Positions 52,372-61,039 of a stretch of DNA of 64,000 bases are shown in pieces. The first letter of the stretch is position 1; each line of letters opens with the position of its first letter. The DNA lies in assembly GCF_022484225.1 (NCBI RefSeq), contig NZ_JAKVLT010000001.1:248001-312000 (forward strand), read 5' to 3'. Source of the DNA: Pseudoramibacter sp. (lineage in GTDB: Bacteria; Bacillota; Clostridia; Eubacteriales; Eubacteriaceae). The position numbers were made by a program, and so were the translations under genes. The notes beneath the pieces are model-generated. The model was not told the DNA's origin. It did no database searches and worked only from the letters and a program-made list of their open reading frames with translations.

Positions 52372-53073
52372 TTATTTTTTCTTGAATGTGCCCGGACTGA
52401 TGGAAGCGTCGGTCTGCCGCACCAGCCGGGACTGGATCCTGCCCTCGGTGTAGGTCTTCGTCTTGGTGTTGTAATGCAGGGCCTTAAACCATTTGAAATT
52501 GTCGGTCATCTTGATGCCGCGGTTGACCCAGTAGATGTCGTAGCCGTAGCGGTCGCCGTCGTAGACGGTGCCTTTGTGCCCCGGGACGATGACCCAGGTG
52601 TAGTGCTTCTGAACATCGGTGACCTTTTTGCCCAGGGCCTTCGCGATACGCTTGTTCACATAGTATTCGTAGTGGGAGGCCACGCTGTACAGCGCCTTGT
52701 TGGTGTAGGCGCGCACGGTTTTGTTGAGCGTCTGGGTATAAAAATACGTCCGCGTGGCGTACTGGTTTGCCGTTTCGCTGTGGTCCTGAACCAGGGCAGA
52801 CAGGGTTTCGCAGCCGACCTTCGCCGGCTCTTTGGACGTGTAGACGATGTGTTTGGAATCCACGGATTTGGTTTTCACCGAGGACTTCACCGTCTGGGTC
52901 TTCTGCTGATCCTGGCTCGCATTGATCATGCCCACAAGGTGTTCGTCCTGCTGGAGACCGTGGAGGGAGGCGAACCACACCACCGCCCCGACGAGCAGAA
53001 AAATCGACACCCCGTACACGAGGTACAGGGCCCATTTGGGCAGCTCAAAACTGTTGTGTTTCTTGTCTTGCAT
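52372..53073 (-). CDS. Membrane-anchored hypothetical protein
   Basis: I do not recognise this 233-residue protein. One helix (about 14-34, LYLVYGVSIFLLVGAVVWFA) anchors an outer domain. The rest is basic and rich in Tyr, Lys and Thr, with only one Cys. HYTWVIVPGHKGTVYDGDRY and GYDIYWVNRGIKM form its middle. It could be a cell-surface or wall protein. It is the first gene before pncB and sua5, 9 bases from pncB, a link that looks positional rather than functional. The start at 53073 is the only candidate that keeps the anchor; no strong ribosome binding site precedes it. Confidence 0.7.
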   Translation of the reverse strand: MQDKKHNSFELPKWALYLVYGVSIFLLVGAVVWFASLHGLQQDEHLVGMINASQDQQKTQTVKSSVKTKSVDSKHIVYTSKEPAKVGCETLSALVQDHSETANQYATRTYFYTQTLNKTVRAYTNKALYSVASHYEYYVNKRIAKALGKKVTDVQKHYTWVIVPGHKGTVYDGDRYGYDIYWVNRGIKMTDNFKWFKALHYNTKTKTYTEGRIQSRLVRQTDASISPGTFKKK

Positions 53074-53145
53074 ATTCTTGATTATCCATTTCTAGCCGTT
53101 TGGCATTTTATTATACCACTTCTTTGGGAATTTAACAGCCGGTCA

Positions 53146-54117
53146 TCACACGTCTTTTTCATCATCCCGTTTTTCATGAACGGCTTCGGCCTTTTCCCGG
53201 ATCACCCGCTTTTCTTCCCGGGACATATCCACGTCGGGGTTGACGTGGATCATGCAGTGCTTCATCCGCGGGTAGCGGGCTTCGAGGAGATCGTGGAGAG
53301 ATTCGGCGATGGCGTGAGCGTGCTGGATGTCCAGATTGCGGTCCACGGCGATTTCGAGGTCAACGTAAAACCGGGAGCCGAAGGTGCGGCTTCTGAGGCT
53401 GTCCACCCGCACGACGCCGGGGTGATGTTCCGCCACCCTGTAGATGGCGTCCAGGGTCTTTTCATCCACAGAAGAATCCACCATTTTGCTCACGTTGTCC
53501 TTGGCGATGTCAAAGCCCACTTTGATGACCACGACGGCGATGACGACTTCGGCGATCGGGTCGAGCACCGGCAGGCCCAGGCGCGCCCCGGCGATGCCGA
53601 CGAGGGCTCCCACCGAAGACAGGGCGTCGCTTCTGTGATGCCAGGCGTCGGCTTTTAAGGCGCCGGAGTTCACGCGCTTGGCTGCGTGAATCGTGAACCA
53701 GTACATCCATTCCTTCACGGCGATGGAAATGACCGCTGCGGCCAGGGCCAGCATCCCCGGCACGGCGATTTTTTTGTGCCCGGCGATGACGAGGACGCCG
53801 CTTCGGCCGATTAAGAAGCCTGTGAGCATGAGCAGAGCCGCGAGAATCAGGGACGCGACGCATTCCATCCTGTCGTGGCCGTAGGGGTGCTCCTTGTCTT
53901 CCTTCTTCGAGGAAATGCGCACGCCGACAATGACGATGATCGTCGAAAACACGTCCGAGGCTGAGTGGATGGCGTCGGAGATCATCGCGCCGGAATGGGC
54001 GACGATCCCGGCAAAAAGCTTCATCACCGACAAGCCGATGTTGACGGCGATGGAAATGACGGAAACCCGCATCACCGTCTGGCGCAGAACTGTCGTATGG
54101 GTATCTTGATTGTTCAT
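53146..54117 (-). CDS. Cation diffusion facilitator transporter
   Basis: A 323-residue CDF exporter of divalent metals (Zn, Mn, Fe or Co) driven by protons. Six helices span about 15-210. The binding site includes SGAMISDAIHSASDV (D-x-x-x-D type, HSASD) and KADAWHHRSDALSS (HxxxD). The C-terminal ferredoxin-like domain (about 215-300) has VRVDSLRSRTFGSRFYVDLE and MKHCMIHVNPD. The ATG at 54117 is preferred to a TTG at 54138, which has no ribosome binding site. It lies 25 bases after the endonuclease IV gene, in one operon. The metal cannot be decided; an MntP-like gene is nearby. Confidence 0.9.
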   Translation of the reverse strand: MNNQDTHTTVLRQTVMRVSVISIAVNIGLSVMKLFAGIVAHSGAMISDAIHSASDVFSTIIVIVGVRISSKKEDKEHPYGHDRMECVASLILAALLMLTGFLIGRSGVLVIAGHKKIAVPGMLALAAAVISIAVKEWMYWFTIHAAKRVNSGALKADAWHHRSDALSSVGALVGIAGARLGLPVLDPIAEVVIAVVVIKVGFDIAKDNVSKMVDSSVDEKTLDAIYRVAEHHPGVVRVDSLRSRTFGSRFYVDLEIAVDRNLDIQHAHAIAESLHDLLEARYPRMKHCMIHVNPDVDMSREEKRVIREKAEAVHEKRDDEKDV

Positions 54118-54142
54118 AACTTCACTTTCTTTCGTCAAAAAA

Positions 54143-54979
54143 TTAAAAGGCCCGGACTTTCTGAATTTCTGTCTGATAGTCCCCGTATTTGGCCTGGGGC
54201 GTCTCTAAGAAAAAGGGCAGGGGTTTGAGCGCCGGGTGGGTGACAATGCGCTTAAAGGCGTCCCAGCCGATGCTCCCCTCCCCGAGCTTTTCGTGGCGGT
54301 CTTTGTGGCTTCCAAAGGGGGTTTTGCTGTCGTTGAGGTGGATCGCCTTGAGGCGCTCCAATCCCACAAGGCGGTCGAACTCGGCCAGCACCCCGTCCAG
54401 ATCATTCACGATGTCGTACCCCGCCGAGTACACGTGGCAGGTGTCGAGGCAGACCCCGAGGTGTTCGGGCACGGCGGCCCCTGCAATAATGGCCGCGAGT
54501 TCTTCGAAGCTCCGGCCGATTTCGGTGCCTTTGCCGGACATGGTCTCGAGCAGCACCGTCGTGGTCTGATCGGGGCTCATGACCTCGTTTAAAATCTCGA
54601 GAATCTCGGCGATGCCCTTGTCCGCCCCCTGGCCGGTGTGGCTGCCGGGGTGGAAGTTGTACAGGCTGCAGGGCAGAGCTTCCATGCGGTTTAAATCGTC
54701 GGCGAAGAGGTCTCTTGCAAATTCACGGGTCTTTTCGGTCTTCGAGGCCATGTTCATGGTGTAGGGGGCGTGGGCCAGCAGGGGCCCGAAATGCTTCGCC
54801 CCGAGGCCCAGTTTCAGAGCCGCGATGTCCTTTTCGTCCAGCGCCCGGGCCTTGCCGCCCCGGGGGTTTCGCGTGAAGAACTGAAAGGTCATGGCGCCGA
54901 TCTTGTCCGCGGCGTCAAAGGCGGCCTTAAACCCCTTGGCGATCGACGTGTGGGGACCGACGCACAATATGTTTTCCAT
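54143..54979 (-). CDS. nfo: Endonuclease IV
   Basis: Nfo cleaves DNA at abasic sites, using three zinc ions, in base excision repair. The 278-residue TIM-barrel protein has GPHTSIAKGF, AHAPYTMNMAS, NFHPGSHTG, LLETMSGKGTEIG, GVCLDTCHVYSAGYD, IHLNDSK and DRHEKLGEGSIG, all metal-site motifs of the family. The ATG follows AAAGGAAATTAGAG. It precedes the cation efflux gene. Confidence 0.95.
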   Translation of the reverse strand: MENILCVGPHTSIAKGFKAAFDAADKIGAMTFQFFTRNPRGGKARALDEKDIAALKLGLGAKHFGPLLAHAPYTMNMASKTEKTREFARDLFADDLNRMEALPCSLYNFHPGSHTGQGADKGIAEILEILNEVMSPDQTTTVLLETMSGKGTEIGRSFEELAAIIAGAAVPEHLGVCLDTCHVYSAGYDIVNDLDGVLAEFDRLVGLERLKAIHLNDSKTPFGSHKDRHEKLGEGSIGWDAFKRIVTHPALKPLPFFLETPQAKYGDYQTEIQKVRAF

Positions 54980-54998
54980 CTCTAATTTCCTTTCCTAT

Positions 54999-55027
54999 GA
55001 AAAAACAGCCAGCGTGCACTGGCTGTG
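54999..55027 (-). terminator. Terminator of the PAS/GGDEF-like gene
   Basis: On the minus strand, AGCCAG-TGCACG-CTGGCT followed by GTTTTTTC, 17 bases beyond the stop. Confidence 0.88.
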
Positions 55028-55044
55028 TGTTGATCCAAATGAAA

Positions 55045-56331
55045 TTACGCTTCTTCTGCGGGATGGGCTTCGCCCCAGGCCGCGATTTTCTGATCTAACC
55101 GCTGATTGGCCAGGGCTTCGGCTTCTTCCAGGGTTTTCGCCTCGTCGGGCATCACGGCCCGGCCGAAGGACAGATCGATGGGCGGACAGTTGGGGATGGC
55201 CTCCCGTTCTTTTAAGATTTCCCTCCGGGCGTTTTCGACGATGTTCTGGATCTGCTCCCCGTCCTTGGCGTGGCGGATGAAGATGACGAAGGTTGCGCCG
55301 GAATACCGGCCGATGACGTCCTGAACGACCAGCGAGGTCGACAGCACAAAGCCCAGCCGGTGCAGCAGCCGGTCACCGGCGTCTTCGCCGCAGATCCGGT
55401 CCACGGCGTTGAGGCCGTTGAGGCACACCAGCGCAAACACCCGCTGGCTTTCGTCCCGGGCTTCTAAAATCCAGTTGATGGTCATGAGGGTGGAAGGTCT
55501 GTCCTGAAGGCCGGTGACCTGGTCCATATGGGGCCGTCTCGGGGCCGTGGGGCTCGATTCCACGGGTTCGATGTGGCCGATCATGTGGGGGGCCACACTG
55601 CCGTGGACGCTGATGGTGGCCGGGGTGCAGGTGGCCCGGCGCCATTCGTATTCCCCGTTCTGGGTGAGGGCTAAAAAGTCCACTTCGGTGTTTTCCCGGG
55701 AAATGAGCGCCTTCTGGTATTCCCGGATGGTGCTGATGTGCACCTGTTTGTGGTTGCGCAGGTTTTCGAGGTAATGGTCGATCATGTGTTCGTCGACCTT
55801 GCCTTCGGCGTCTCTGTGAATGTAAAAGAAGCGGTCCTGCTCTAAATCATAGTCGAAACTCGACGTCGCTTCGTACCGGGCGATGTTGCGGTAGTTCTGG
55901 TTAAAGGTCACCGTCCGGGGGTCCACCACTTCTTCGTTGTCGGAGCCGGTGATCATCATGCCGACCTTGGGCAGCTCGTACTGGCGCTGAACGCACCAGA
56001 TGCGCAGGTGGGCCTGGAGCATGACGCGGTCGTCGAAGCACAGGTGGGCGGTCATTTCGCCGCTGATGCCCTCGGCGCTCTTCATGAGGCACCGGATGAC
56101 GTTCTTGCGGTCCGGTTCGTAGATCTTCGAAAAGACGTTGTCTTTGAGCGCCGCCTGTTTCTGGCTTTTGTAGCCGAAGAGTCTGCGGTACCAGGTGTTG
56201 CGGTAAATCGGCACCAGTTCCCGCCCTTTTTCGAGCGCAAAAATGACAACGCCGCAGGGCAGATCGTCGAAATAACTAAAATCTTCAAAAAGCTCATCCA
56301 GCAGTTGTTTTTTTTGATCCCGGGATGCCAT
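55045..56331 (-). CDS. PAS-type sensor with degenerate GGDEF domain
   Basis: A 428-residue cytoplasmic protein. A PAS-like region (about 20-125: CGVVIFALEKGRELVPIYRN and FGYKSQK) and a second one (about 145-260: FDYDLEQDRFFYIHRDAEGK) precede a GGDEF-fold domain (about 270-415), with DQVTGLQDRPSTLMTINWIL and LVCLNGLNAVDRICGEDAGD. The active-site loop, normally GGDEF, reads YSGATF, and a metal Asp is altered (LVCLNGLN in place of the D-D-FK pattern). Cyclic-di-GMP synthesis is therefore unlikely; it may bind GTP or act as a receptor. The ATG at 56331 follows GGAGGAAATT. It is monocistronic. Confidence 0.8.
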   Translation of the reverse strand: MASRDQKKQLLDELFEDFSYFDDLPCGVVIFALEKGRELVPIYRNTWYRRLFGYKSQKQAALKDNVFSKIYEPDRKNVIRCLMKSAEGISGEMTAHLCFDDRVMLQAHLRIWCVQRQYELPKVGMMITGSDNEEVVDPRTVTFNQNYRNIARYEATSSFDYDLEQDRFFYIHRDAEGKVDEHMIDHYLENLRNHKQVHISTIREYQKALISRENTEVDFLALTQNGEYEWRRATCTPATISVHGSVAPHMIGHIEPVESSPTAPRRPHMDQVTGLQDRPSTLMTINWILEARDESQRVFALVCLNGLNAVDRICGEDAGDRLLHRLGFVLSTSLVVQDVIGRYSGATFVIFIRHAKDGEQIQNIVENARREILKEREAIPNCPPIDLSFGRAVMPDEAKTLEEAEALANQRLDQKIAAWGEAHPAEEA

Positions 56332-56442
56332 AATTTCCTCCAAATTTATGCTGATCTTTTCGTTTATTTTCTTCATTTTGCTCTAAGGTAGGGCTTTAGA
56401 TATTCTACCATACCCGCCTTATTTTAACAAGTTTGTTGGGCG

Positions 56443-56471
56443 TTGCGCCGGTTTTGGGGTTGTGATATACT
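56443..56471 (+). promoter_or_regulatory. Promoter of the MntP-like gene
   Basis: TTGCGC (56443-56448), 17 bp, TATACT (56466-56471) with an extended TG. The start is near 56478, about 54 bases before the ATG. Confidence 0.65.
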
Positions 56472-56531
56472 CTTTCTACTTTTTATACCATCTTATAGCA
56501 TCAAAGTTTTTTCACAAAGGAGATATGCACA

Positions 56532-57110
56532 ATGGGTTTTATCGGAATTTTACTGCTCGCCTTCGCCCTGGCCTCGGATTCCAGCGCGGTGTCGGCCTGC
56601 GAAGGGCTGGCCATGCCGAAATACAACGCAAAGCTCGCGGCGACCATTGCCCTGTCCTACGGCGGGGCGGAAGGGCTCATGGCCTTCCTCGGCTGGGCCC
56701 TGGGCAAACAGTTTTACCGTCTCATCTCGTCTTTTGACCACTGGGTCGTGTTCATTCTTTTAACCATCATCGGCGGCAAGATGATCTGGGACGCCTTTCA
56801 CGAAGATCCGGCGGATCAGGCCAAGGCCTCGTCGGAACACTTCTCGCCCCAGGAAATCATTTTGCTTTCGATCGTGACGTCCGTGGACGCCCTGGCCGCC
56901 GGGGTGAGCTTCGCCTTCATCTCGATCAACGTGCCGGTGGCGGTCATCACCATCGCCGTCATCTCGGCCGCCTGCTCCTTCGGCTCCACCCTGATCGGCC
57001 ATTTCATCTCGGCGAAATTCGGCCGGGCCGCGGAAGTGGCCGGGGGGATCATTTTATTCTGCATCGGCCTCTACGTGCTGCTCCACGACCTCGGGGTCAT
57101 CCACCTTTGA
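56532..57110 (+). CDS. MntP-like efflux protein
   Basis: A 192-residue protein with six helices, arranged as two repeats of three, like the manganese exporter MntP. The first repeat has ALASDSSAVSACEG where MntP has MDAFAVS-xKG. The second has SIVTSVDALAAGVSFAFI, matching the family well. The altered first motif may change the ion. A yybP-ykoY manganese riboswitch, often found before such genes, is not evident in the short leader. The ATG follows AAAGGAGATATGCACA. Its stop overlaps the start of the next gene. Confidence 0.85.
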   Translation: MGFIGILLLAFALASDSSAVSACEGLAMPKYNAKLAATIALSYGGAEGLMAFLGWALGKQFYRLISSFDHWVVFILLTIIGGKMIWDAFHEDPADQAKASSEHFSPQEIILLSIVTSVDALAAGVSFAFISINVPVAVITIAVISAACSFGSTLIGHFISAKFGRAAEVAGGIILFCIGLYVLLHDLGVIHL

Positions 57111-57973
57111 TGGGCTTCGACATTCGCAACCGCAGGCACGCCGAGGGGCTCCTCGCGGCGGTGATCTTCGCCCGCTCCACCTCGTTTCTGCTGGTGAAAC
57201 GGTGCCTCACGGCCTTTGCGGTCTTTAATCTTCTGGCGGTGCGCTTTTCGATTGCGGCCGTCATCTTGATTGCAATTTTCAGGGGTTATTTGAAAAACTT
57301 AAAGCCCGCAACCCTAGCCCGGGGCGCCGTGCTCGGGGCGGTGTTCTTCGCGGTCATGGCCGGGGAGACCATCGCCCTGTCTATGACGTCGAGCTCCACG
57401 ACGGCCCTCGTGGAAAGCGCGGCCATCATGCTCGTGCCTTTTTTCGTGTGGCTGTTTTTCCGCCGCCGGCCCACAAAGGCCAACGTGGCCGCCGCGGCGG
57501 TGGCCTTCGCCGGGGTCTCCTTTACGATCTGCCAGACCGGCCGCCTCGTCTTCAGCGCCGGCATTTTGTGGTGCCTGGCCACGGCAGTGCTCTACGCCCT
57601 GTCGGTCATCGTCACCGACCGGCTCTCGAAGCAGGACGATCCCATCGCCCTCGGAGTGATCCAGGTAGCGGTCATGGCCCTGGGGTCCGTGATCTGCACG
57701 CTGCTGTTCGAACATCCAACCCTGTCGGCGTCCCCCGGAATCTACGGAAATGTGATATACTTAGCAGTAGTTTGTTCTGTTTTCGGCTTTGCCATTCAGC
57801 CCTACGCCCAGTCGGGCACGACGCCGGAGCGGGCCAGCCTGTTTCTGGCCATCACCCCGGCTGCGGCGACGGTCCTCGGGGTGGTGTTTCTTAAGGAGAC
57901 CCTCACCGCCCTCGGCGCTGTGGGAGTCGCCCTGATTCTGGCGTCTTTCTTTATCGCCAACCGGCGGGGCTGA
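57110..57973 (+). CDS. EamA/DMT family transporter
   Basis: A 287-residue permease of the drug/metabolite superfamily with ten helices in two EamA repeats. FNLLAVRFSIAAVILIAIFR, STTALVESAAIMLVPFFVWL, then FLAITPAAATVLGVVFLKET are the typical repeat ends. The substrate is unknown; such proteins often export amino acids or metabolites. The ATG at 57110 shares its first base with the MntP-like stop (TGATG); a TTG at 57107 is the alternative. The two genes are thus coupled. Confidence 0.88.
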   Translation: MGFDIRNRRHAEGLLAAVIFARSTSFLLVKRCLTAFAVFNLLAVRFSIAAVILIAIFRGYLKNLKPATLARGAVLGAVFFAVMAGETIALSMTSSSTTALVESAAIMLVPFFVWLFFRRRPTKANVAAAAVAFAGVSFTICQTGRLVFSAGILWCLATAVLYALSVIVTDRLSKQDDPIALGVIQVAVMALGSVICTLLFEHPTLSASPGIYGNVIYLAVVCSVFGFAIQPYAQSGTTPERASLFLAITPAAATVLGVVFLKETLTALGAVGVALILASFFIANRRG

Positions 57974-58005
57974 AGGGCAGATTATTTTAAAATATAGGAG
58001 TGCTT

Positions 58006-59259
58006 ATGGATCTCGTACATCGCTACGGCGAGTGGATTAAAAATAAACTGCCGGACAACCCCAAGGCGGCCGGCCGGTACATCCGCCTGGGCCTGGTGCT
58101 GGAAAGCTTCGCCAAAAAACACCTCGGGGACAAAAACGTCCCGGCTCCCTACCGGGACCTCAACGTCCTGGCCTTAAACGGCATGCGCCACACGCTGGAG
58201 CATCCGGAAACGGCGGCCTGGACCAATCTCTTCACCCCGGTGGAAATCCTGCAGACTTTCGGACTCAGCTGCCTTTCGATCGAAATGATGGGCTCTTTTC
58301 TCGCGGGGTTCACCGTCGAGGACTGGTGCATCGACCAGGCGGAAGCCGCGGGCATCGCGCCGACTTTGTGCTCGTACCACAAATGCTTCATCGGCGCCGT
58401 GGAAAACGGTCTGATTCTGAAGCCCAAGTGCGCCGTCACCACGTCCATCGTCTGCGACGCCAATCTCCAGACTTTTAGATACACGGCGGCTTCAAACGGC
58501 GTCCCCATGACGCTGCTCGACATCCCCAACACCTATTCCAAAGACGGGGTGCATTACGTCGTGACCCAGCTCAAAGCATGGATTTCAAGCCTCGAAGATT
58601 TGACGCACCAGCATTTCGACGAAGCCAAGCTCAAGGCCGCCTTAGAACGGGAAAACGCATCTTTTGCCGCCTACGCCCACTTCCTCGACCTGACCCGCAC
58701 CCGGACCTACCCGTCGACTTTGACGCTGCAGATGTTTATTCTCTACGCGTCCCACCTCATCATCGGTTCTCCGGAAGCCCTGGCCTTTTTCAAGGCCCTC
58801 GAGGCCGACGCCAAGACCCGGCCGGTGTTTCACGGCAAGCGCCTGTTCTGGCTCCACGTCCTGCCCTTCTATCAGCCGTCGCTGAAAGCGGCCTTTAACT
58901 TGAGCCAGAAGTACCAGATTCAGGCCACGGACATGAATTTAGACTACAACAAGCCTTTGGACGTGGACCATCCCCTGGAAGCTTTAGCGGAAAAGATGAT
59001 GCAGAACATCTTCGTCGGCCCCCTGACCCGGCGCATCGACGCGGAGCGGGATCTCATCAAGGGCACCGGCGCCGACGGGGTCATCGCCTTCAACCACTGG
59101 GGCTGCAAGCAGATGGCCGGGGGCGCGGCCCTCATGAAAAACGCCCTGAAGGACACCGGCGTGCCCTTTTTGATTTTGGACGGGGACGGCATCGACCCGC
59201 GGAACAGCCCCGACGGCCAGATCAAGACCCGTCTCGAAGCCTTTCTGGAAATGTTGTAA
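58006..59259 (+). CDS. 2-hydroxyacyl-CoA dehydratase subunit
   Basis: A 417-residue subunit of the HgdB/FldBC type, part of radical [4Fe-4S] dehydratases that convert (R)-2-hydroxyacyl-CoA to enoyl-CoA. FGLSCLSIEMMG, CSYHKCFIGAVENG, IVCDANLQTFRY and FNHWGCKQMAGG contain the conserved cysteines and the fold's key segments. The ATG at 58006 follows AGGAG; two residues upstream, another in-frame ATG is too close to it. It is first of two genes with the fused dehydratase-activator. The substrate is unknown, since no CoA-transferase, reductase or transporter accompanies it. Confidence 0.85.
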   Translation: MDLVHRYGEWIKNKLPDNPKAAGRYIRLGLVLESFAKKHLGDKNVPAPYRDLNVLALNGMRHTLEHPETAAWTNLFTPVEILQTFGLSCLSIEMMGSFLAGFTVEDWCIDQAEAAGIAPTLCSYHKCFIGAVENGLILKPKCAVTTSIVCDANLQTFRYTAASNGVPMTLLDIPNTYSKDGVHYVVTQLKAWISSLEDLTHQHFDEAKLKAALERENASFAAYAHFLDLTRTRTYPSTLTLQMFILYASHLIIGSPEALAFFKALEADAKTRPVFHGKRLFWLHVLPFYQPSLKAAFNLSQKYQIQATDMNLDYNKPLDVDHPLEALAEKMMQNIFVGPLTRRIDAERDLIKGTGADGVIAFNHWGCKQMAGGAALMKNALKDTGVPFLILDGDGIDPRNSPDGQIKTRLEAFLEML

Positions 59260-59274
59260 AAAAGAGAGATTGCT

Positions 59275-61023
59275 ATGTTAGGTTATATTTGCAAATACAC
59301 CCCCATCGAACTCTTTGAATCCTTCGATGTGGAAATGACCCTCATGGAGCCGGAAGTGATCCAGTTCAACCGAGCCGAAGCCCTGATGCACCCCAACGTG
59401 TGCTCCTACGTCAAGGGGGTGCTGGAAGCCTTCGCCGACGCGGTGAAGACCCGGGACGACGTCGAAGGGATGATCATCACGGCGTGCTGCGACTCGGGGC
59501 GGCGCCTGTACGACGCCCTGAAGGCGACCTACCCCGACAAGTTTATTTATCTGCTGGATCTGCCGCGGAAGATCACCCCGGAAGCGGTGCAGCTGTTCAC
59601 CGAAGAAGTGAGCCACATGGTCTCGGCCTACAGCGAACACACCGGCCGGGCCTTTTACATCGACGGGATGATCCGCCCCCTGAAGGCCTACCTCAAGGCC
59701 CATCCGGCGCCCTTAAAAAGCGACAGGCCCGACGATGACAGCCTCAATGTGGGCCTCATGGGCGGTCGGGTGAGCCCGTCCTTCACGGAGGCTTTAAAGC
59801 GCCGCCACGTGCACCTGGCCTTCGACGTCACCTGCAGCCACCTGGCCCGGCTTTTCGATCCCGATCAGATCCACAAGCTCAGCGACTACTGCGAGCAGCT
59901 TTTGTCCCAGTTCCCGTGCATGCGCATGATGGGCGCCGAAGACCGCCTGAACATGCTCGACGATTTCGAAGACAAGCTCGACGGGCTGATCTACCACACC
60001 GTGAAGTTCTGCGACCAGTACCACTTCGAAGGGGCCGCCCTGCGCAAACTCGAAAGCTTTTCGGTGCCGGTTTTATATCTGGAGACAGATTTGACCCGCC
60101 AGAGCAGCGGCCAGATCGAAACCCGCCTCGAAGCCTTCCTCGAAGAGATCAAGGCCCGGCGAAAGGCCCAGCATCAAAAAACGGCCCCGGAAGCCGGCAT
60201 GAAAGCCCCGGCCCCGAAGCCCTTAAAAATCACAGACAAAAGCAAGGCCAAAGGCCCCTATGTCCTCGGCATCGACAGCGGCTCCACCTCCACCAACGCC
60301 GTGATCACAGACGGCGCAGGGCAGATTCTCGCCTGGGACATCGTCCGCACCGGGGCGAAATCCATCGCGTCGGCGGAAAAGGCCATGCACCAGGTCTTAG
60401 AAAAGGCGCACCTGCCCGCGGAAAGCTTAAGCCGGGTCGTCTCCACGGGATACGGCCGCAACCACCTGCCTTTTTCAGACCAGGAAATCACCGAAATCAC
60501 GTGCCACGCCAAGGGCGCCCACGCCATCGACCCGTCGGTGCGCACGATCTTAGACATCGGCGGCCAGGACTCCAAGGCCATCCGCCTGGATAAAAACGGC
60601 AATGTCAGGGACTTCGTCATGAACGACAAATGCGCCGCGGGCACCGGCCGTTTCCTCGAAATGATGGCCCACACCCTGGGCGTCTCCCTTGAAGAGCTGG
60701 GGCAGCTCTCCTTAAATTCCAAGGAAGACATCCGCATTTCCAGCATGTGCACCGTGTTCGCCGAGTCGGAAGTCATCTCCCTTATCGCCCAGAACAAAGA
60801 ACCTGAGGACATCGCCCACGGGGTTCACGTGGCCATCGCCGGCAGGGCCCTGACGCTGCTGCGCCGGGTGGGCATCGAGCCGAAGATCATGATGACCGGG
60901 GGCGTTGCCAAGAACCCGGGCATCGTCGCCGTCCTCGAAGAGGCATTAAACCAGAAGCTCGTCATCGCGGACCAGCCGGAAATCGTCGGCGCCTACGGGG
61001 CGGCCCTTCTGGCGCGAAAATAA
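59275..61023 (+). CDS. 2-hydroxyacyl-CoA dehydratase subunit fused to activator ATPase
   Basis: A 582-residue fusion. Residues 1 to about 305 form a second dehydratase subunit (IITACCDSGRRLYDALKATY with the cluster cysteine region; GLMGGRVSPSFTE; LYLETDLTRQSSGQIETRLE). A charged Ala/Pro/Lys linker (about 300-327) leads to the activator of the BadF/HgdC ASKHA family (328-582): GIDSGSTSTNAVI, DIGGQDSKAI, NDKCAAGTGRFLEMM with Cys453, SSMCTVFAESEV with Cys492, and GGVAKNPG. In homodimeric activators those two cysteines hold the bridging [4Fe-4S] cluster. Subunit and activator are normally separate genes. The ATG follows AGAGAG, 15 bases after the first subunit. Confidence 0.88.
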   Translation: MLGYICKYTPIELFESFDVEMTLMEPEVIQFNRAEALMHPNVCSYVKGVLEAFADAVKTRDDVEGMIITACCDSGRRLYDALKATYPDKFIYLLDLPRKITPEAVQLFTEEVSHMVSAYSEHTGRAFYIDGMIRPLKAYLKAHPAPLKSDRPDDDSLNVGLMGGRVSPSFTEALKRRHVHLAFDVTCSHLARLFDPDQIHKLSDYCEQLLSQFPCMRMMGAEDRLNMLDDFEDKLDGLIYHTVKFCDQYHFEGAALRKLESFSVPVLYLETDLTRQSSGQIETRLEAFLEEIKARRKAQHQKTAPEAGMKAPAPKPLKITDKSKAKGPYVLGIDSGSTSTNAVITDGAGQILAWDIVRTGAKSIASAEKAMHQVLEKAHLPAESLSRVVSTGYGRNHLPFSDQEITEITCHAKGAHAIDPSVRTILDIGGQDSKAIRLDKNGNVRDFVMNDKCAAGTGRFLEMMAHTLGVSLEELGQLSLNSKEDIRISSMCTVFAESEVISLIAQNKEPEDIAHGVHVAIAGRALTLLRRVGIEPKIMMTGGVAKNPGIVAVLEEALNQKLVIADQPEIVGAYGAALLARK

Positions 61024-61039
61024 CCGAAAAAAACAGCAG

